Shown: piece by piece, positions 1-8,939 of the stretch
How the letters are laid out: each line of letters begins with the position of its first letter
How positions within the stretch are numbered: position 1 is the first letter of the stretch
Assembly: GCA_029861955.1 (NCBI GenBank)
Contig: JAOTYK010000025.1
Coordinates: 1-55,631 of the forward strand
DNA length: 55,631 nucleotides
Direction of reading: 5' to 3'
Origin: Acidobacteriota bacterium
GTDB taxonomy: Bacteria; Acidobacteriota; Polarisedimenticolia; Polarisedimenticolales; Polarisedimenticolaceae
The notes under the pieces: generated by a model
Told to the model about the DNA's origin: nothing
The model's input: the letters and a program-made list of their open reading frames with translations, nothing else
Databases searched by the model: none
Program-made: the position numbers and the translations under genes

Positions 1-1671
1 CTGGACCCCAAGGTTGCCATCGAGGTCGCCAAGGACTTTGGCTCGACCGCAACGCTGATGTCGTACGAGGAAGAGGCCCTGCAGGAGGCTCTTGCGGTCC
101 AACCTCGGGAAGCCATCACCCAGGAACTGGACGCGGCCGATACGCCCGAAGACATGGTTCCCCGGCCGCCGGTTGTCACGGTGATGGGCCACGTCGATCA
201 CGGCAAGACATCGCTTCTTGACGCGTACCGAACCGCCACCGTCGCCGAGGGCGAGGCCGGCGGAATTACTCAGCATATCGGCGCCTACCAGGTGGACCTT
301 GGCGGGCGCAAGATCACGTTCCTCGATACCCCGGGTCACGAAGCGTTCACCATGATGCGTGCTCGCGGCGCCGGCGTGACCGACATTGTCGTGCTGGTTG
401 TCGCCGCCGACGACGGCGTCAAGCCCCAGACACTCGAGGCGATCGACCACGCGAAGGCGGCAAACGTGCCCATCGTGATCGCCATCAACAAGATCGACAA
501 GCCCAATGCCCAGGTCGATCGCGTCAAGCAACAGCTTGCCGACCGCGACGTTCTGGTCGAGTCGTTCGGCGGCAAGATCGTTTCCGCCGAGGTGTCCGCC
601 AAGCAGAGGACGGGACTCGACGACCTCCTCGAGTTGATCGTTCTGGAAGCGGATCTGCAAGAGCTTCGAGCCAACCCCAAGCGTCCGGCATCCGGCATCG
701 TCCTCGAGGCTCGCAGAGACCGAGCCAAAGGAGTGGTTGCGACCGTCCTTGTCCAGGAGGGCACGCTGAATGTGGGCGACCCCTTCATCGCAGGTAGCGT
801 GTGGGGCAAGGTGCGGGCGATGACCGACGAGCACGGCAAGCGGATAACCTCCGCCGGTCCGTCGATGCCCGTGGAAGTGATGGGCAGCGCCGAGGAGCCC
901 CTGGCCGGCGACTCGTTCCAGTCGATCGCCGACGAGGCGAAGGCCCGCCGCATCGCGTCCCACCGGCAGGAGAAGGTTCGCGCCGAGGACATTAAGCGCA
1001 AGTCTGCGCGCCGCACCCTGGAAGGCCTTGGCCGCGATCTCGATGCCGGTGGCATCAAGGACCTGGCCGTCGTCCTGAAAGCCGACGTCCAGGGTTCCCT
1101 GGAAGCCGTACGAAAGATGCTTGGCGACCTTCCCGACGACAAGGTTCGCGTCCAGATCGTTCGCGCATCCATCGGTGGGATCACCCAGGCCGACGTCCTC
1201 CTGGCGGCAGCCGCCAACGCGATCGTTGTCGGGTTCAACGTCCGTCCCGAAAAGTCCGCGACACAACTGGCCACCGTCGAAGGTGTCGAGTTGCGGATGT
1301 ACACCGTCATCTACCACATGGTCGACGAGATCCGTGCGGCGATGGTGGGGATGCTGGATCCCACGTTCAAGGAAATCGTTCTGGGACAGGCCGAGGTTCG
1401 AGAACTGTTCAAGGTCCCGAAGATCGGTTTGATCGCCGGCTGCTACGTCACGGATGGCAAGATCACTCGGAAAGCCGAACTCCGCCTCCTCCGCGACAAC
1501 GTCATCATCCATACCGGCAAGGTCGGATCGCTGCGACGGTTCAAGGATGACGCCTCGGAGGTCAAGAACGGCACCGAGTGCGGCATCGGCATCGCGGGCT
1601 ACAACGACCTCAAGACGGGCGATGTCATCGAAGCCTTCATGATGGAAAAGATTGTCGCTGAAAGCTTGTAG
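1..1671 (+). CDS. infB: Translation initiation factor IF-2 (5' end missing)
   Basis: GTPase that brings initiator fMet-tRNA to the 30S subunit and promotes subunit joining. The reading frame is open from base 1, so the N-terminal part lies outside the window. An internal ATG at 58 is not the true start, because the preceding codons already read like IF-2. The G-domain motifs are all visible: GHVDHGKT (nt 187-210), DTPGH (about 325-339), NKID (487-498) and SAK (about 595-603). The elongation-factor-like beta-barrel and the C-terminal fMet-tRNA-binding domain follow. The TAG stop shares its G with the GTG start of the next gene, so the two are probably translationally coupled. Family assignment is certain. 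Confidence 0.97.
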   Translation: MDPKVAIEVAKDFGSTATLMSYEEEALQEALAVQPREAITQELDAADTPEDMVPRPPVVTVMGHVDHGKTSLLDAYRTATVAEGEAGGITQHIGAYQVDLGGRKITFLDTPGHEAFTMMRARGAGVTDIVVLVVAADDGVKPQTLEAIDHAKAANVPIVIAINKIDKPNAQVDRVKQQLADRDVLVESFGGKIVSAEVSAKQRTGLDDLLELIVLEADLQELRANPKRPASGIVLEARRDRAKGVVATVLVQEGTLNVGDPFIAGSVWGKVRAMTDEHGKRITSAGPSMPVEVMGSAEEPLAGDSFQSIADEAKARRIASHRQEKVRAEDIKRKSARRTLEGLGRDLDAGGIKDLAVVLKADVQGSLEAVRKMLGDLPDDKVRVQIVRASIGGITQADVLLAAAANAIVVGFNVRPEKSATQLATVEGVELRMYTVIYHMVDEIRAAMVGMLDPTFKEIVLGQAEVRELFKVPKIGLIAGCYVTDGKITRKAELRLLRDNVIIHTGKVGSLRRFKDDASEVKNGTECGIGIAGYNDLKTGDVIEAFMMEKIVAESL

Positions 1672-2003
1672 TGACCGTCGGACTGCTCACGTTTGAACTC
1701 CATCTCCCGGACGCGCGATCTCTGAAGAACAAGCGACAGACGGTTCGTCGGATCAAGGATCGGTTGCGCTCTCGCTACAACGTCTCGGTGATGGAACTCG
1801 AGGAGCACCAGGACCTCTGGCAACGGGCCGGCCTGGCGGTTGTCACGATCGCAAGCAATCGCGACGTGATCGAGAACCTGTTCGAGACGATCCGAAGTGA
1901 GACGGAACGGCTGAGCCCTGGACCGGTCATCGAGACGGCGAGAGACTATCTCGAAGCCGGCGAGGGGATGGCCGAAGGCTGGGATGGCGAGGATTGGGAA
2001 TGA
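1671..2003 (+). CDS. ylxP: DUF503 / YlxP family protein
   Basis: Small 110-residue protein of the DUF503 (YlxP) family, typically found between infB and rbfA. Its N-terminus (VGLLTFELHLPDARSLKNKR) is the family hallmark, followed by a conserved R-x-I-K-D-R-L stretch. Its biochemical role is not settled; the location suggests ribosome assembly or initiation. The GTG start overlaps the infB stop by one base, and its own TGA overlaps the rbfA ATG. Length is about normal for the family. Confidence 0.9.
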   Translation: MTVGLLTFELHLPDARSLKNKRQTVRRIKDRLRSRYNVSVMELEEHQDLWQRAGLAVVTIASNRDVIENLFETIRSETERLSPGPVIETARDYLEAGEGMAEGWDGEDWE

Positions 2004-2353
2004 ATCAAAAACGAACCCTACGAGTCGGTGATCGCGTCCGGGAGACACTGGCCCAGGCGATCCGCGAAGAGGTCCGGGATCCCCGGATCGGCTTTGTCAC
2101 GATTACCGAGGTCGAACTCTCTTCCGACCTCCGTTACGCTCGTGTCTTCGTCTCCATGCTGGGCGAGGAGATGGAGGAGCGGCTGACGATCCTACGTCGG
2201 GCCACACCCTTCCTCCGAAAAACTCTGGCGGCACAGGCCGGCCTACGTTTCACGCCGGAGTTACGATTCGAACTCGATCCCACCGCCGGGACCGCCGATC
2301 GGATGGAACGCATCTTCGAAGAACTCGGCCCCGGAGACGAAGAGCCGACGTGA
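2000..2353 (+). CDS. rbfA: 30S ribosome-binding factor A
   Basis: RbfA is a KH-like factor that binds immature 30S subunits and helps maturation of the 5' end of 16S rRNA. The 117-residue protein shows the family pattern: an N-terminal basic segment, V-R-E-x-L-A-Q-A-I-R-E-E-V-R-D-P-R, then a central VTITEVELSSDLRYARVFVS strand region. I chose ATG at 2000 because it overlaps the ylxP TGA (ATGA), which is typical coupling. A TTG two codons upstream is possible but less likely. The stop overlaps the truB GTG start. Confidence 0.95.
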   Translation: MNQKRTLRVGDRVRETLAQAIREEVRDPRIGFVTITEVELSSDLRYARVFVSMLGEEMEERLTILRRATPFLRKTLAAQAGLRFTPELRFELDPTAGTADRMERIFEELGPGDEEPT

Positions 2354-3237
2354 GCTGGCTTGGGCTCCTCCTGGTCGACAAGCCCGAGGGTCCGACCAGT
2401 CACGATATCGTCGCCGTGGTCCGCCGTGCGACCGGTGAACGACGCATCGGCCACACCGGTACGCTCGATCCCCTGGCGACCGGGCTCTTGCCGTTGGCGA
2501 TCGGGCCGGTCACGCGTCTGATCCAGTTCCTCCCACACTCTCCGAAGACCTACGTCGGGACGCTCCTCCTGGGACAGACCTCGGACACCGACGACATCAG
2601 CGGACAGACGACGACGCGGCACGAGGGGACACTCCCCGGGACAGACGCCATCGCCGAGTCCGCCGCCGCGCTCACCGGATCGTTGTCCCAGCGCCCCCCT
2701 GATTTCTCGGCACGGAAGGTCGGGGGACAGCGTCTCTATCGCCTCGCCCGTCGCGGCGTCGAGGTCGAGGCCCCGGAGCGATCGGTTCAGGTGGATCGCT
2801 TCCAGCTCGACGCGACCGACGATCCCGCCCGATTTCGATTCGAGGCGGTGGTCTCCGCCGGTACCTACATCCGCTCGCTGGTTCGAGACCTCGGTGCAGA
2901 TCTGGGTTGCGGTGCCGTGATGGAGAGCCTCCGCCGGACCGCCATCGGCCCGCTGAAGATCGCCGACGCGTTGAGCTGGGAAGGCGTGCCCGACCCGGCG
3001 GCTCTCCGAGACGGGCTTGTGGCCCCCTCCGATCTGCCCCTGGAGCTGCCCCGTACGGGCCTGGCGGATGCGGAGGATTGCCGGCGATTTCGCCTCGGAC
3101 AACCGATCCACTCGTCGATAGCGGGATCCACCGAGGGGCAGACGGCGGTTCTGGATCCCTCCGGGCGACTCCTGGGCGTCGCGGAGTGGCAGGGTCCGGT
3201 TCTCAAGCCGAGATTGGTCCTACCCGAAGCCCCCTGA
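2350..3237 (+). CDS. truB: tRNA pseudouridine(55) synthase TruB
   Basis: Makes the universal pseudouridine 55 in the T-loop of tRNAs. The catalytic motif [14 protein letters not shown] carries the nucleophilic aspartate at residue 40. The N-terminal [11 protein letters not shown] motif and the later [13 protein letters not shown] motif are also typical. At 295 residues it has the usual length, with a C-terminal PUA-like region. The GTG start overlaps the rbfA stop (GTGA). It is followed by about 134 bases before rpsO. Confidence 0.96.
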   Translation: MSWLGLLLVDKPEGPTSHDIVAVVRRATGERRIGHTGTLDPLATGLLPLAIGPVTRLIQFLPHSPKTYVGTLLLGQTSDTDDISGQTTTRHEGTLPGTDAIAESAAALTGSLSQRPPDFSARKVGGQRLYRLARRGVEVEAPERSVQVDRFQLDATDDPARFRFEAVVSAGTYIRSLVRDLGADLGCGAVMESLRRTAIGPLKIADALSWEGVPDPAALRDGLVAPSDLPLELPRTGLADAEDCRRFRLGQPIHSSIAGSTEGQTAVLDPSGRLLGVAEWQGPVLKPRLVLPEAP

Positions 3238-3371
3238 GGGGAGGTCTGCGCGGTTGTTGCCCCCCTACGGCCTGTGATACCTTCCCGCAGTTCAAGAGAC
3301 GAAAACCTAATGTTTTCATTCTCTTATCTAGCCCGTACGCATGTGACGGCGGCGTTGGAGGAGGATTCGAA

Positions 3372-3641
3372 GTGTCCCTGTCTCGCGATGGCAAGTCCGA
3401 CCTGATTCAGTCCCACCGAACTCACGACAGTGACACCGGCTCACCGGAAGTCCAGATCGCGATCCTGACCAAGCGGATCGAATACCTCACCGAACATTTC
3501 CGAACCCACGCCAAGGACCATCATTCCCGCCAGGGATTGCTGAAGATGGTCGGCAAGCGGCGCCGACTTCTGGACTATGTCAAGAAGAAGGACCTGGGCC
3601 GCTACCAGCAGATCATCGGCCGTCACGGCCTGCGCAAATAG
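3372..3641 (+). CDS. rpsO: 30S ribosomal protein S15
   Basis: Primary 16S rRNA-binding protein of the platform, 89 residues, the standard length. Typical motifs are [16 protein letters not shown], [29 protein letters not shown] and the C-terminal [13 protein letters not shown]. The frame is open far upstream, but the GTG at 3372 is preceded by a strong GGAGGA ribosome-binding site and gives the family length. It lies 18 bases before pnp, the classical rpsO-pnp pair. The 134-base leader may carry an S15 autoregulatory structure, but I could not fold it confidently. Confidence 0.97.
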   Translation: MSLSRDGKSDLIQSHRTHDSDTGSPEVQIAILTKRIEYLTEHFRTHAKDHHSRQGLLKMVGKRRRLLDYVKKKDLGRYQQIIGRHGLRK

Positions 3642-3659
3642 CACCAAGCGGAGAAGAAA

Positions 3660-5876
3660 TTGATCACAAGAAAAGAGATTGAAATCGGCGGCAAGCCGAT
3701 CGTTGTTGAGACCGGCAAGATCGCCAAACAGGCCGATGGATCGGTCACCGTTCGCCTCGGCGATACGATGATCCTGGTCACGGCGGTGGCCGCTAACAAA
3801 CCCAGAGAAGGGGTCGACTTCCTTCCCCTCACGGTCGACTACCGCGAGGCGGCCTACGCAGGCGGCAAGATCCCCGGCGGATTCTTCAAGCGCGAAGGCC
3901 GGCCCAACGAGAAAGAGACGCTCACCTGTCGAGCGATCGACCGCCCGTTCCGTCCGTTGTTCCCCGACACCTGGCGATGCGAGACGCAGATCATCAGCAT
4001 GCTGCTCTCCACCGACAAGGAACATGACGCCGATGTACTGGCGATCACCGGTGCGTCCTGCGCACTCTGCATCTCCGACATTCCGTTCGACACGCCGGTT
4101 GCGGCCGTACGGATCGGACTCACGGAAGACGGCGAGCAGATCGTCAACCCCACGTTCCAGCAGCTCGAGACGTCCAACCTGAATCTCGTAGTCGCCGGCA
4201 CCCGTGACGCAGTTGTCATGGTCGAGGCGGGATCCGACGAGGTCTCCGAGCAGGTCATGCTGGACGCGATCTTCCGCGCCCACGACGAGATCAAGAAGAT
4301 CGTCGCCATGCAGGACGAACTGGTCAAGGAGATCGGCAAACCCAAGCGACCCGTCGTGGTCGAGGAAGAGCCCGACGGGGTCCGCGAGACCCTCGTCAAT
4401 GACTGGCTGGCCCCGCTGACCGACGCGATGCGGATCCAGGACAAGCTCGAGAGCTATGCGAAGGTCGATGGTGTCAAGACTCGGATGCTGGAGATCTTCG
4501 GCGACGATCAGGACGCAGAGCGGGGCTTCGCCAAGAAATTCTGGCACGAGATGCAGGACATGGTCCTCCGTGACGAGGTCCTCAACCAGGGCCGCCGCGT
4601 GGACGGTCGTGGAATGGACGAGATTCGTGACCTGGACAGTGTGGTCAGCTTCCTCCCCCGGACCCACGGGTCGGCCGTGTTCACCCGAGGCGAGACTCAG
4701 GCGCTGGCCGTCGTAACCCTGGGGACGGCAGCGGACGCACAGCGTCTGGACTTCGTCGAGGGCGAGCGAAAACGACGATTCATGCTTCACTACAACTTCC
4801 CGCCCTTCTCCGTCGGCGAGGCACGATTCCTACGCGGACCCGGTCGCCGAGAGATCGGTCATGGCGCTCTCGGCGAGCGCGCCCTCCTCCCGATGCTTCC
4901 GCCCGAGGCCGACTGGCCGTACACCATTCGCATCGTCTCCGAGATCCTGGAATCCAACGGTTCGTCGTCCATGGCGACGGTCTGCGGTGGATCCCTGGCG
5001 ATGATGGATGCCGGAGTTCCGCTCAAGCGACCGGTCGCCGGCATCGCGATGGGTCTCATCAAGGGCGACAAGTCGTTCGAGGTGCTGACCGACATCGCAG
5101 GTGTCGAGGATCATCACGGCGACATGGACTTCAAGGTTGCGGGAACCACCGAGGGACTCACCGCCCTGCAGATGGACATCAAGATCAAGGGTCTCAGCAA
5201 GCAGATCATGGGTGCGGCGTTGACTCAGGCCAGGAAGGCCCGTCTCGAGATCCTCGAGTCGATGGCCGGAGCCCTGAATTCGCATCGCGAGTCGATCTCG
5301 CCGTACGCGCCGCGCATCGTCACTCTCACAATCAACAAGGACAAGATCCGCGACATCATCGGTCCCGGTGGTAAGACGATCCGTTCGATCGTCGAGCGTA
5401 CCGGCTGCAAGATCGAGGTCCACGACGACGGACGTGTCGATATTGCCAGCACGGATGAGGCCGGCACCGCGAAGGCGATCGAGATCGTCAAGCAATTGAC
5501 CGCCGAGGCGGAGCTTAGCAAGACCTACGTCGGCAAGGTCGTGCGGGTCGTCAACTTCGGTGCGTTCATCGAGATCCTCCCGGGAGTCGAGGGGCTCCTG
5601 CATATTTCCGAGATCGACAACCATCGGATCGAGGAAGTGACGGATGTGATGAACGAGGGCGACGAGGTGACCGTGAAAGTCATCGACATCGACGGCCAGG
5701 GCCGTGTCCGACTCTCGCGTCGCGTGTTGCTGCCCGGTGGCGGCGATCGCGGTGGCGATCGGGGTGGCGGAGACCGAGGCGGTCGTGGCGGTGGAGACCG
5801 AGGCCGCGGCGGAGATCGCGGTCGTGGTGGAGATCGTGGCGGTGGCCGCGGTCGTCCCGGTGGCGACCGACGCTAG
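3660..5876 (+). CDS. pnp: Polyribonucleotide nucleotidyltransferase with a Gly/Arg-rich tail
   Basis: PNPase, a phosphorolytic 3'-5' exoribonuclease and degradosome component, 738 residues. It has two RNase PH-like domains (about 1-230 and 290-540) joined by a helical linker. The active-site region reads GVEDHHGDMDFK, with aspartates and lysine intact. A KH domain (GPGGKTIR) and an S1 domain (about 620-690) follow. The last 45 or so residues are an unusual run of Gly-Gly-Asp-Arg and Arg-Gly-Gly units, which could bind RNA or partners. The start is TTG at 3660, 18 bases after rpsO, behind GGAGAAG. A bidirectional terminator follows the stop. Confidence 0.97.
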   Translation: MITRKEIEIGGKPIVVETGKIAKQADGSVTVRLGDTMILVTAVAANKPREGVDFLPLTVDYREAAYAGGKIPGGFFKREGRPNEKETLTCRAIDRPFRPLFPDTWRCETQIISMLLSTDKEHDADVLAITGASCALCISDIPFDTPVAAVRIGLTEDGEQIVNPTFQQLETSNLNLVVAGTRDAVVMVEAGSDEVSEQVMLDAIFRAHDEIKKIVAMQDELVKEIGKPKRPVVVEEEPDGVRETLVNDWLAPLTDAMRIQDKLESYAKVDGVKTRMLEIFGDDQDAERGFAKKFWHEMQDMVLRDEVLNQGRRVDGRGMDEIRDLDSVVSFLPRTHGSAVFTRGETQALAVVTLGTAADAQRLDFVEGERKRRFMLHYNFPPFSVGEARFLRGPGRREIGHGALGERALLPMLPPEADWPYTIRIVSEILESNGSSSMATVCGGSLAMMDAGVPLKRPVAGIAMGLIKGDKSFEVLTDIAGVEDHHGDMDFKVAGTTEGLTALQMDIKIKGLSKQIMGAALTQARKARLEILESMAGALNSHRESISPYAPRIVTLTINKDKIRDIIGPGGKTIRSIVERTGCKIEVHDDGRVDIASTDEAGTAKAIEIVKQLTAEAELSKTYVGKVVRVVNFGAFIEILPGVEGLLHISEIDNHRIEEVTDVMNEGDEVTVKVIDIDGQGRVRLSRRVLLPGGGDRGGDRGGGDRGGRGGGDRGRGGDRGRGGDRGGGRGRPGGDRR
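5732..5873 (+). repeat. Imperfect repeats encoding the Gly/Arg-rich PNPase tail
   Basis: Short imperfect units built on ggtggcgatcg / ggcggagaccg encode repeated GGDRGG, RGGG and GRGG peptides at the C-terminus of pnp. They are in frame and likely vary by slippage. Confidence 0.8.
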
Positions 5877-5894
5877 GACCGACTTCAGGAAGAC

Positions 5895-5930
5895 AAAAAA
5901 AGGCGGACCCTCGGGTCCGCCTTTTCTATT
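5895..5930. terminator. Bidirectional Rho-independent terminator between pnp and the LysM gene
   Basis: A perfect inverted repeat, GGCGGACCC / GGGTCCGCC (5902-5910 and 5913-5921), has an A-run on its left and a T-run on its right. It can therefore end transcription both of pnp (+) and of the convergent LysM gene (-). Confidence 0.9.
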
Positions 5931-5949
5931 TCATTGAGGTTGGCGAGAT

Positions 5950-7077
5950 CTAGCGAGTGATCTCGACACGATCGCCGACCTGGGCCTCCGCGATCAATTG
6001 GGTGATCTTGGCGGTGGAAGTTCCATCCTCGACCGTCAGCACGATCGCCTGCCCCAACATCCGTCGCGGCAATTCGGCACGCTCCTGATAGAGGCGGATG
6101 ACCGAGCCGGGCTCGGCACCGCTACCGGCACCCAGATCCGTGTGGATGATCCGACCCGTACCCACCGAGTCTCGGTCATCGGCGATGCGGACGACGTGTC
6201 CCGTGGCCTCGCCCGAAGGCTCGGCATCCCAACGGTCGAACTCGGGGAGGTTTCGCAGACGCGGGACCGGGATCTCGCCCCACGGCACCAGCTCGTCACT
6301 CATCTGGATATCTTCGCAGGCCATCTCGATCATCGCGGTGGCCGTGTTGCCCTGGGTCACCATGACCTTGACCTTGCCAAGGCGTCGGATGAAGCTACCG
6401 AGGGCCTCACCGGACGACGGATGGTCCACCGTTCGGATTCGGCGAACGATGGCGAATTCGTCGCCACCGGCGATTCCCTGGCTTCGGCCCTGGTTCAGGT
6501 AGATCACATCGCCGGTTGCCAGTCCCTCGCGGGCGGTCTCACGACCTCCGACCCATAGGTCGGAGTAGCTGGGCTCTGCATCGATGTATCCGGAGCAGTA
6601 GATGTCGGTGGCGTCCGCGACCGGCAACAACGGTCGAGGTTGGAGCCTCGCCGTCATCGACGGGTCGTCGCCGTCGCCGTCGGGGTCGCCGACCCCCGCG
6701 ATCATGTCGTCTCCGCCGTCGTCGTTCAGGTCGTCCCCGATGACCTCGGGCTGATTCGGAACCACCAGCGGGTCGCCGGGATAGATCCAGTGGCTGTCCA
6801 GGATGTAGCGGTTCTCATCCCAGATCTGGGGCCACAGGAAGGGATCGCCGAGCCATTCCTCGGACAGATCCCAGAGGGTGTCCCCCTTGACAATGATGTA
6901 GTTACCGGCACCGGCGGCAGGCGGATCCCACGCCGTCCAGTGTTCGTCTACGAACTTCAGGTCCTTGGGAGGCGTCGGAGACGTCCCCTGGGCCAGAGTC
7001 ACCCCACCGATGACACCACATAGCATCGAAACGATCAGGGCAGAACGCAGGGTTCGTGCAGTGATTCGATATCGCAT
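5950..7077 (-). CDS. Secreted LysM-domain protein
   Basis: A 375-residue exported protein of unknown precise role. It has an N-terminal signal peptide (about 1-30, ending near LAQG). A LysM module follows (about 58-108: YIIVKGDTLWDLSEEWLGDP, then WPQIWDENRYI and the YPGDPLVVP end). An acidic Asp-rich linker (about 118-140) follows, then a beta-rich C-terminal region. LysM modules bind peptidoglycan or related glycans, so it probably acts in the periplasm or at the wall. ATG 7077 is preferred over an upstream TTG because AGGAG lies six bases ahead of it. The gene is convergent with pnp across a shared terminator. Confidence 0.85.
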   Translation of the reverse strand: MRYRITARTLRSALIVSMLCGVIGGVTLAQGTSPTPPKDLKFVDEHWTAWDPPAAGAGNYIIVKGDTLWDLSEEWLGDPFLWPQIWDENRYILDSHWIYPGDPLVVPNQPEVIGDDLNDDGGDDMIAGVGDPDGDGDDPSMTARLQPRPLLPVADATDIYCSGYIDAEPSYSDLWVGGRETAREGLATGDVIYLNQGRSQGIAGGDEFAIVRRIRTVDHPSSGEALGSFIRRLGKVKVMVTQGNTATAMIEMACEDIQMSDELVPWGEIPVPRLRNLPEFDRWDAEPSGEATGHVVRIADDRDSVGTGRIIHTDLGAGSGAEPGSVIRLYQERAELPRRMLGQAIVLTVEDGTSTAKITQLIAEAQVGDRVEITR

Positions 7078-7207
7078 CAACCACTCCTAAGCGAGGGCGG
7101 AAAACCGCTGCTCATCTTCTGTATTGGCCAGAATGAAGTCAAGGAATATCCCTCGGTTCCCTCAGCGCCTGACGTCGAGGCATTCCGATATCTTCCCCTC
7201 GCGGAAG

Positions 7208-7235
7208 AATATAGTCCCGACAACCCGGAATTCAA
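7208..7235 (-). promoter_or_regulatory. Likely sigma-70 promoter of the LysM gene
   Basis: On the minus strand, TTGAAT (7235-7230) and TATATT (7213-7208) are separated by 16 bases. The -35 box overlaps the rsmD stop. The predicted leader to ATG 7077 is about 124 bases. It was found by eye only. Confidence 0.45.
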
Positions 7236-7798
7236 CCGATAGGCTCATAGAAGTCCAGACAGCTGCCGCCGTAGCGGGCCGTGCGCCGGTGCTCCAGCCC
7301 CACTGGGGCGACCTCCAGGGGGTCTCGACGGTCCCTCTCGACGATCAGGCGACCCGTCGGGGCCAGGAGACTCCTGGAGGCTACGGCCGACAGAAAGGGT
7401 CCCAATTGGGCCGTTCCGTAGGGAGGATCGGCGAAAATAACCGAAAAGGGTGCCTGATCCCCAACTCCAGAGCTCAGAAGCCCCTCGGGGAGCCCCAGGC
7501 AGAGGGCCCGAGCCCGGTCCGCCACCTTCCAGGCCTCGGTGAGGGACGCCAGCGAGGCGATGGCCTCGGGATCCTCGTCGATGAACAGGGCCCGCTCCGC
7601 CCCTCGACTGAGCCCCTCCAGGCCGATGGCCCCGGTCCCGCAGAAAGCGTCCAGGAAGCGTGCCCCATCGAGGGAAGGCCCGAGAATATCGAAGAGCGCT
7701 TCCCGGGTCCGCTCGCCGGTGGGGCGATAGGTCACTCGGGCGGGGATCGAGATCCGACGACCTCGCAACGCACCACCGACGATACGAAGAGATCCCAT
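7232..7798 (-). CDS. rsmD: 16S rRNA (guanine(966)-N2)-methyltransferase RsmD
   Basis: SAM-dependent methyltransferase acting on G966 of 16S rRNA in the 30S subunit. The 188-residue protein shows the N-terminal RIVGGALRGRRI, the RPTGERTREALFDIL stretch, the SAM-binding FLDAFCGTGAIGLEGLSRGA and the catalytic FADPPY motif near residue 124. Length and motif order are normal. It lies about 39 bases downstream of exbD in the same orientation and is separated from the LysM gene by about 150 bases. Confidence 0.95.
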   Translation of the reverse strand: MGSLRIVGGALRGRRISIPARVTYRPTGERTREALFDILGPSLDGARFLDAFCGTGAIGLEGLSRGAERALFIDEDPEAIASLASLTEAWKVADRARALCLGLPEGLLSSGVGDQAPFSVIFADPPYGTAQLGPFLSAVASRSLLAPTGRLIVERDRRDPLEVAPVGLEHRRTARYGGSCLDFYEPIG

Positions 7799-7837
7799 GG
7801 CTCTCGACCTCGCCCCCGACTCTACGTCCAGGGGCCC

Positions 7838-8251
7838 TTATTCGCCGGCCGCGGTCCGCGCGGCCACCGTCAATCCTGAGGCCCCGGCGTCGCGAATCAG
7901 GTCCATGACCTTGACCACATCGCCATGGGCCGTTGACCGATCGGCCCGTAGGACCACCAACTTGTCGTCGGACTCCACCAGGAGGGCCTTCAGGCGTTCC
8001 TTCAACTCTGCCGGTTCGACAATCTTGCCCTCGAACGAGAGGCGGCCGTCGGCATCGAGTGCGACGGTCAGGTCCTTCAACTCCTGCTTGGCGGTCGAAC
8101 GTGTCTGGGGTAGCTCCAGCTTCAATCCCGAGCTCTCGAGAAACGTGGTGGACACCGCGAAGAAGATCACGAGCAGGAAGATCACGTCCACGAGCGGCGC
8201 GATGTTGATCGCGGCCGCGGTGCGTCGATGGGTATTGCGCCCGAACTGCAC
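7838..8251 (-). CDS. exbD: ExbD/TolR-family transport energiser
   Basis: A 137-residue inner-membrane protein that works with ExbB/TolQ to use the proton motive force. It has one N-terminal transmembrane helix (about 18-36) with the essential aspartate D22 in PLVDVIFLLVIFF, then a periplasmic domain ending in VAARTAAGE. The GTG start lies one base after the exbB stop, so the pair is coupled. A TonB-like protein is encoded upstream in the same run (11593-12708), which favours the Exb rather than Tol assignment. Confidence 0.88.
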   Translation of the reverse strand: MQFGRNTHRRTAAAINIAPLVDVIFLLVIFFAVSTTFLESSGLKLELPQTRSTAKQELKDLTVALDADGRLSFEGKIVEPAELKERLKALLVESDDKLVVLRADRSTAHGDVVKVMDLIRDAGASGLTVAARTAAGE

Positions 8252-8252
8252 G

Positions 8253-8918
8253 TCAGTCTCCGCTGATCGCCATCGACGGTGCCGGGGGCGACTCCGATGG
8301 GGAGTTTCGTTCAGACCCGAACAGACCCCGCAGCATCCTCAGGGACTCGCGCTCGAGTTCACCGACGAGGAAGTCGGCCTTCTCCTGAAAATAGTTGTGG
8401 GCGATCAGAGCCGGGATGGCGACGACGAGCCCCGAGGCCGTTGTGATCAACGCCTGCGAGATGCCGCTTGAGAGCGATGCCGCCTGCCCGGCACCCTGAT
8501 CCGCGATCGTCTGGAAGACGTCGATCATTCCCAGAACCGTTCCGAGGAGTCCCATCAACGGCGTGACCGCTGCGATGGTCGCCATCGCACCGAGGTAGCG
8601 ATGGAGACGACTGGACTCGTGACGCCCGGCGTTCTCGACGGCCTCCTTGACCGCCGCCTCGCCTTTGCCTACCAGCTCCAGTCCCGCAAGCACGATGGAC
8701 GGGAACAGACCGGGATGCTCCCGACAGACCTCGATGGCACGATCCACTCTGCCACCTTCCAGGAGGCCAGTGATGCGCTCGACGACGGTCGGGTGCAGGA
8801 TGCGGGAGGCTCGGAGATTGATCGCCCGGTCGACGATCAGGGCCAGCGTCAGAAGGGATGCGATGGCCAGGGGCCACATCAGTGGTCCGCCCGCGTTGAA
8901 CAGTTCGATAAAATTCAT
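8253..8918 (-). CDS. exbB: MotA/TolQ/ExbB-family proton channel protein
   Basis: A 221-residue membrane protein with three predicted transmembrane segments (about 10-30, 108-135 and 155-178). It has the family signature ATIAAVTPLMGLLGTVLGMIDVF, followed by GISQALITTASGLVVAIPALIAHNYF. With ExbD it forms the proton channel that drives TonB-type transport. It begins 21 bases after the end of the helicase gene, so it is likely co-transcribed with it. Confidence 0.9.
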   Translation of the reverse strand: MNFIELFNAGGPLMWPLAIASLLTLALIVDRAINLRASRILHPTVVERITGLLEGGRVDRAIEVCREHPGLFPSIVLAGLELVGKGEAAVKEAVENAGRHESSRLHRYLGAMATIAAVTPLMGLLGTVLGMIDVFQTIADQGAGQAASLSSGISQALITTASGLVVAIPALIAHNYFQEKADFLVGELERESLRMLRGLFGSERNSPSESPPAPSMAISGD

Positions 8919-8939
8919 GGTGCTATCGTAACCCGCCGA

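Noticed and set aside
2134-3111. A 325-codon minus-strand frame opposite rbfA/truB
   Set aside because: It is antisense to two certain genes, low complexity, without motifs.
3250-3290. Promoter TTGTTG-N17-ATACCT between truB and rpsO
   Set aside because: Both boxes are weak; read-through from the infB operon explains expression equally well.
3441-4790. A 449-codon open frame on the minus strand inside pnp
   Set aside because: It lies opposite a complete, conserved gene; its long length comes from the GC-rich codon pattern, and the protein shows no family motif.
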